Shown here piece after piece: positions 58,773 to 64,000 of a stretch of DNA of 64,000 nucleotides (positions are counted from its first letter, which is position 1; each line of letters opens with the position of its first letter). The position numbers and the translations under genes are program-made. The DNA is from Owenia fusiformis (lineage: Eukaryota > Annelida > Polychaeta > Sabellida > Oweniidae). The stretch covers positions 32,308,710-32,372,709 of the forward strand of contig CAIIXF020000006.1 in the NCBI GenBank assembly GCA_903813345.2. The letters are read 5' to 3'. The notes beneath the pieces were generated by a model that made no database searches, was not told where the DNA came from, and worked only from the letters and a program-made list of their open reading frames with translations.

Positions 58773-60030
58773 CTCTTCGGAAAGGACACACACATAATTG
58801 CAATTATTAAAGGGTATATGTAAGTTTCATCATATGTTCCGCATATTTTGTTTTAAAGCATGCACATATATGGTTCTAAATAACTAATAGTAAGTTTTTA
58901 TCTGAATCATTATCATAGAAATGAAATAGGAAGACCAGTCTCGTCACTAGGCCTGTTATTTTGGCAAAAAAGTTCAATCATTTTTCCAATTACGATAATA
59001 CTTAATAATGTTGAATATCCTGTTGATTTTTCCTTCTGTCTGAATCATTACAAAGTCCTTAATAATGTTTGTTTATATATGAGACAATCATGATAGTATA
59101 TATGTGTACCATATGACTAAACTACACTTGTCCAAAGCTCTTCGGAAAGGACATTTTTTAGTGTATTGCTAAATGCTGTTAAATAGATTGAATTTGTGGG
59201 AGCAATTTTTGGTGATAGTACATTTGTTTCTATTTGTGTATTCATGTTTTCAAGATTTAACACAGATTACAACATTATCTGCAATTTTTCATAGGTAGAT
59301 ATATGGGCGATAATAGGGCAGAACATCATTAAAGTCATCACTTTAAGGCTATCATGAATGTACTTATAGCTTTTTTTGCTGCTGGGCCAGGGACACGTGG
59401 GCCTATGTAACAGCATTATGCATAGAAACGACTCAATTGTTGGTTGTAATTGTCAGTGAATTAAACCTATTATCACAGGAAAAATAGTGATGAAGATACA
59501 ATTTTATATTTGCGGCATTCTTCATTTGCAATTTTACACTTGAGTGTTTTAAAGGGTTTTACAGTACTGTCCAAATCAAGATTCAATGTAATATTTGTAA
59601 ATATTGTGCTAGTGCCTTTATACATCATTAGAAAATAGTTATTGACATCAAATACAGCATTCCTAATCAGAGATTGGATTGCTCTTCGGAAAGGACACAT
59701 TTACTTTTGTAGTTCCTGTTTAAGTCTTTTACTTCAGTAAAGATATTTTATGTATAAAAGTTCATCAGAAAATATATTCCAGTGTATTTCTCTGTAACAT
59801 TGTTGGTTAATGCACTGTTTTGATAGAGTTTGTCTTTTCCGAAGAGCTCTTCGGAAAGGACTTTTTTCTTGTGTCGGAATTTTAAAATTGATTTTACAGG
59901 TATATATGACAGTTCAAAGCTACTAATTTGTTTTGAATATTCAAGAAACTAAATGCATTTTGTTTTAAAATAGTTTTTAGTGTATCATATTACTTCAGTC
60001 TTGAAATACACATGCTCTTCGGAAAAGACA
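58773..60030 (+). repeat. Dispersed CTCTTCGGAAAGGACA motif, five copies
   Basis: Copies at 58773-58788, 59138-59153, 59682-59697, 59847-59861 and 60015-60030 (one base changed), all in the same orientation. At 59836-59857 an extra inverted half makes a 22-bp perfect palindrome. A GTGTCGGAA(A/T)(A/T)T string follows the last two copies. The intervening DNA is not repeated. Confidence 0.85.
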
Positions 60031-61092
60031 TTTGCGTGTCGGAAAATCAGTTACTTATTTTGAGAGCCAATATCTCAGGAACCACTACAGCCTTTTCTAT
60101 AATTTTTTTATTGACAGATTTTTAACATTCAGTACTTTTGATATCATCTTAAAAAAACAGTAAGCAAACATTGGAAAATATGTCTTTTTTAACATAAAAT
60201 TTACAATGAAATGTTACACCAATGGTTGTGTGCTACAAGCGGTTATCAAAACTCTATTCACTACTATGGACACACTTGTTGCATATCATTTTAAAGCAAT
60301 TTCCTTAATCTTTCCAATGCAGTCAAATTACTTTAACTTACTCTCTTCAAGTACATGCTTGAAGTATATTTGTAAATGTGGATTTTTTCTTGGGAATTTG
60401 TTACATAGAGAATAAGGCATATTTTGATACATGAAAATTAATAAAAAAATTATCATTCATCTTTCAAGAAAATGATATCTTCCTCAGACATATAGTGGAT
60501 ATACCTAATAAATAAGACTTATTTCCCATCTGTATCTTAAGCCTTGCATTTTTTCTGGGTGCCAATATGAAAGTGCTACCAATAGCTTGCTCAAGCCCAT
60601 AAGCATGGCACACTGTCTAATGACACTTTTGGTAGAAGGCGGCCATTTTGAAAAATGGCGGACATTTTGATAATGGCAGCCATTTTAACTTATTTTACTA
60701 AAACTTGAAAAGTAGTGGAGCGATTTTGTTCATATTTGGTATGTTAATACGTATAAGCATGGCACACTGTCTAATGACACTTTTGGTAGTTGGCGGTCAT
60801 TTTTCAAAATGGCTGCCATTTTAACGTATTTTACTATAACTCGAAAAGTAGTGGAGTGATTTTGTTCATATTCGGTATGTGAATACTGTAAGCATGGCAC
60901 ACTGTCTAATGACACTTTTGGTAGAAGGCGGACATTTTGAAAAAAAGGCTGCCATTTTAACTTATTTTACTATAACTCGAAAAGTAGTGGAGCGATTTTG
61001 CTCATATTTGGAACGTGAATAGTACTAAAAACGTATAAGCATGGTACACTGTCTAATGACACTTTTGGTAGAAGGTGGCCATTTTGAAAAAT

Positions 61093-61500
61093 GTTCGATG
61101 GGATTCGCTACGCTTTGGCGTTGTCGTTGTTCTGGTTTGTTTACATAGGAAGTGCCATTCAAAATGGCCGACTGGGTAAATTAATTTGCATATTTGTTAC
61201 TTCCCCTAGCTTTATTTCCATTTGACAATGGCCACCATTTTAACGTATTTTACTATAACTCGAAAAGTAGTAGAGCGATTTTGTTCATATTTGGTATGTG
61301 AATATTATAAGCATGGCACACTGTCTAATGACACTTTTGGTAGAAGGTGCCCCTTTTGAAAAATGTTCGATGGGATTCGCTACGCTTTGGCGTTGTCGTT
61401 GTTCTGGTTTGTTTACATAGGAAGTGCCATTCAAAATGGCCGACTGGGTAAATTAATTTGCATATTTGTTACTTCCCCTAGCTTTATTTCCATTTGACAA
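61093..61500 (+). repeat. Local tandem duplication of 270 bp
   Basis: The join of the family A right end and the TTTGTTTACATAGG repeat (TGTTCGATGGGATTCGC ... CATTTGACAAT) occurs at 61093-61228 and again at 61363-61498 with almost no change. A family A unit lies between, so this is a recent tandem duplication. Confidence 0.85.
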
Positions 61501-61704
61501 TATGCTTTGTTACTTTTTATAGCATTTAATTGTACCTTACTACTGAATTGAATTGTTATAGATCTAATGCTTATTTTTGGGAAGTGAAGTTTCCTAAAAT
61601 TGATAATAGTTTGCAGGAAATTTCCTGTTTTTTCCCACAAGAGGGACATAATGATCAATAGACTGAATTCTCAAGAAATTCAGTCTATTGGATATAGACT
61701 AGTG
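61408..61704 (+). mobile_element. TTTGTTTACATAGG repeat with 3' hairpin, copy 3
   Basis: Full copy. The 3' hairpin is at 61657-61689 (13-bp stem, loop CTCAAGA), followed by GGATATAGACTAG/T. It is homologous to 52411-52694; a truncated copy lies at 61136-61228. Confidence 0.7.
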
Positions 61705-61741
61705 TATAATCCATGTTTAGATCTTATATTGTTTTTCATTG

Positions 61742-63299
61742 GTACCTGTTACACTGCTTGGTTGAGTCTAACGAAGCATTTTTGTAACGAAGGTTAGCGA
61801 CAAAATTGTGTCCACACTGGCTTTATCCAACCCTAACGAAGCAATTATTTGGTGTTACACTGCACTTAAAATGCTTCGTTGCGCGTGCGCATTACTCATC
61901 TGCCCCACCCACTTATTATGATTAATATCTTTATTCTTTTGATATAAACAATTGATGAAACTCAAAAATATAATTTTTAATCTTTATTTTAACAATTCAG
62001 CACAGAAAAAGACTAGATCAAAATTCTCGGGAAAATAAAACCAGATGAATGTGATCATTCCGTACACATGTCCATACATTTTTCCTATCATTTCGATTTT
62101 TATATATTTCACCTGTCAATACGATTACAAGTATTGTTTTCATTTTCAATCATTTCCTTTGGAAAACATATGGAATAAAAATAGGCCTATGTTAATTACT
62201 AGGAGGAATTGGATTTGGGGTTTATACAGAGGACTAGTATGTAATATCGTATAAAAACGTTCAATTTCCAAATGGACTTCTCAGTATATTTCAAATAGTG
62301 TAGCCATTACTAAAATATCTTGGTGTTCGGCTGGTGGTTTAACTACTATTTCATGACCAATTCATCTTAATATGAATATTACCCGTTTCGCCAATATTCC
62401 ATGCATATTTGAGTGAGTTTGACATAAATTAGTATGTTAATCCATCAGCCGTCCGTTGAATTCGAAAATGGCGCAAATAGGAAGAAACTTAAATATCAGT
62501 TGTAAGCATCGTCTTACGACACATCAATACTGTTTGGGGCTGGCCTAAAACATGCAGCCTCTCTGTGGCAAATATCTGTCGACACGAAACAATTTTGGCC
62601 ACCGTTCCTTGTCCGCAGGTGGTTTTACCGTATTTGTATACGGAAGTTTTGAAACGTAATTAATTCAATATATTTAAACATGAAGTTTAAATTCAATTAC
62701 AATTTAAAATCGTCGAAGAATAGAATAATGGAACGACTAGTACAAGTATTGCAATGGGGCGATAGCCAGTTGAATACGATTTCTGAAGAGAGACATTTTC
62801 GAATCAATCAAATCGGCTAAATTCACCTGATGTGATTCACCGGGAAGCAATTGTATCAGTATCATGGTATAATTATTCAAGGCGCAAGAAAAAATTAATA
62901 TTAAACATGTATGCCACAACTTTCTATTTAGTAAGCATATCTTATGTAATTTCAAAAATCAATATTAATCAAAACGTGGCATTATAATGATACGTACTTA
63001 AAAACATGTTCTTTCCTCGCAATTCCTCTCATTTAATACAAAATGATGAATGTGCTCTTTGTTACGCGCATGCGCAAACCGCCAACTAAGCAATTTCTAA
63101 CGAAGCTACCTGTTACACAGGCCAAAAAAGCTTCGTTGGGACCTAACCTTCGTTGAATTTTCTACTCAATTGCTTCGTTATCAACTAAGCTTTTCTAACG
63201 AAGGCGGAGGTGTTACACTGGCCCAAAATTGCTTCGTTACGAAGCTTTTTGTCAAATTGCTTCGTAACGAAGCATTTCAACTGGCCTGTGTAACAGGGG
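61742..63299. mobile_element. 1.56-kb TIR element rich in GCTTCGTTA motifs, TCATTG TSD
   Basis: Ends (GTA)CCTGTTACACTG / reverse (CC)CCTGTTACACAG are flanked by TCATTG (61736-61741, 63300-63305). Subterminal DNA has at least ten TAACGAAGC/GCTTCGTTA motifs, including the palindromes GCTTCGTTACGAAGC (about 63230) and GCTTCGTAACGAAGC (about 63259), and repeats of TGTTACAC(T/A)G. The interior (61900-63050) is AT-rich without recognisable coding. Confidence 0.8.
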
Positions 63300-63305
63300 T
63301 CATTG

Positions 63306-64000
63306 ATGTTTACGCAATCTACACAAAAAACAACAGTCCCTAAAGTTTTTCTACACAGAAAGCCACTTAAAAATTTTACATACTGTACGTACATTACTAC
63401 AAAGTTGCAAAAACTTTACACCAATCATGGAAAAGCGCTCTGGTAGGCAAAGTCCCGGGGAGTTCACTCTAAATCATTTGGGTATAGGTTTTGAGCACGG
63501 GCAATTTTGGCTTAGGGCATCAACCATGGGACCTGGCCAAACTGAGAGGAAAAAACATGGAAAATTTGTCAAAGAGAGAGCCCTTTTAAGTCATAAATCA
63601 GTTTTTCTGCAAAAAATGGTAATAAATTGGCAAAATCAGTTGGCGAGGTCTGGGACAAATCACCCAAAAAGTTGATTTTGTAGTTTATTTACCAATATTT
63701 CAGGAAATTTACTCCCTTTTATAAGTCTCAGAGGAAGTATACATGGAAGCTTTCAATCTTGAGAGGAAATAGACATTTATAAAATTTTATATACCAATGC
63801 TTTTGTTGCTGCCTCTGCTCAAGAAGACACTTGCCATTTTTGATATAATGTTCACAATGATAGTGTTTGATAAAATATGTCCCTCGAGGGAGTTGCTATT
63901 TTTCTTTATATCAACATTTTTAGTTTCAGTTTTAGTTTCTGAAAAATTTTCTGGGGGTAAACCCCCATACCCCCCTTTAGGTTTCGTTCACTTGCAGTGT
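63306..64000. other. PLK1 intron 1, nothing assigned
   Basis: The 82-codon frame at 63427-63675 starts with ATG and has ordinary composition but no family I recognise. The last 60 bases (GGGGGTAAACCCCCATACCCC) resemble a G/C-run element end cut by the window edge. No further PLK1 exon is visible. Confidence 0.35.

Larger units (their letters stand above)
55971..60598. mobile_element. 4.6-kb element with perfect 29-bp terminal repeats, ATAA TSD
   Basis: Both ends read GGGCTTGAGCAAGCTATTGG and continue identically to 29 bp, inverted. ATAA is duplicated (55967-55970, 60599-60602), and the interrupted family A text rejoins exactly. No transposase was recognised; the longest internal frames (56957-57187, 57695-57955, 60206-60415) show no known domain. 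It contains five copies of CTCTTCGGAAAGGACA and a strong hairpin at 58062-58100. Intact ends suggest it is young. Family unassigned. Confidence 0.9.
55551..61135 (+). repeat. Family A repeat, copy 9, split by a 4.6-kb insertion
   Basis: Starts at ATCCCATCGAACGAAGTTCA (about 55558) and proceeds to GAATACTATAA (55970), where the 4.6-kb element intervenes. It resumes at ATAAGCATGGCACACTG (60599) with four ~130-bp units, ending at the GTTCGATGGGATTCGC / CGCTACGCTTTGGCG terminus near 61135. Confidence 0.9.

Noticed and set aside
53352-64000. Search for PLK1 exon 2 (rest of the glycine loop and the catalytic Lys region)
   Set aside because: No stretch with GGFAK-like coding next to an acceptor site was found, so intron 1 is taken to continue past the window.

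Overview
This is an AT-rich, repeat-dominated stretch of an animal nuclear genome. GT-AG introns, animal-type CCAAT/CHR promoter motifs, tRNA-derived repeats, LINE and Gypsy relics and many MITEs point to a metazoan, probably a marine invertebrate. I cannot name the species.

Two host genes can be read. (1) The complete coding sequence of LSM3 (U6 snRNA-associated Sm-like protein) lies on the minus strand in four short exons: 47590-47610, 37104-37214, 25153-25248 and 13395-13478. They encode 103 residues, all introns are phase 0, and about 34 kb of intron is filled with transposons for a 312-base coding sequence. (2) On the plus strand, head-to-head with LSM3, is the first coding exon of a Polo-like kinase 1 gene (53247-53351). 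It is preceded by paired CCAAT boxes and CHR-like sites, as expected for a G2/M gene. Its intron 1 runs off the right edge.

The rest is layered mobile DNA. Family A (ends with CGAACGAAGTTCG and CGCTACGCTTTGGCG, internal ~130-bp units rich in ATGGCGGCCAT) occurs about nine times, in both orientations. Other families include a satellite-carrying element (3343-5215), a Gypsy relic (8.5-10.3 kb), a 1.3-kb element with doubled arms and an 8-bp target duplication (11388-12681), a three-level nest (26288-29910 containing 27776-29568 containing 28248-29148), a 3.9-kb fold-back with a 36-bp minisatellite (30.3-34.2 kb), and two more copies of the GCGGGAC family (39.1-43.5 kb). Further right are a perfect 118-bp inverted repeat (46.9-47.2 kb), a MITE 67 bp upstream of the LSM3 ATG, a LINE tail, and nested elements in PLK1 intron 1 including a 4.6-kb element with perfect terminal repeats.

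No rRNA gene or CRISPR array was seen, and no intact transposase gene was recognised. Nearly all elements appear non-autonomous. The most interesting observations are the self-dating nests with paralogous empty sites, the MITE at the LSM3 promoter, the recurring short palindromic motifs in several unclassified elements, and a hairpin kept by paired substitutions in two copies of a dispersed repeat.
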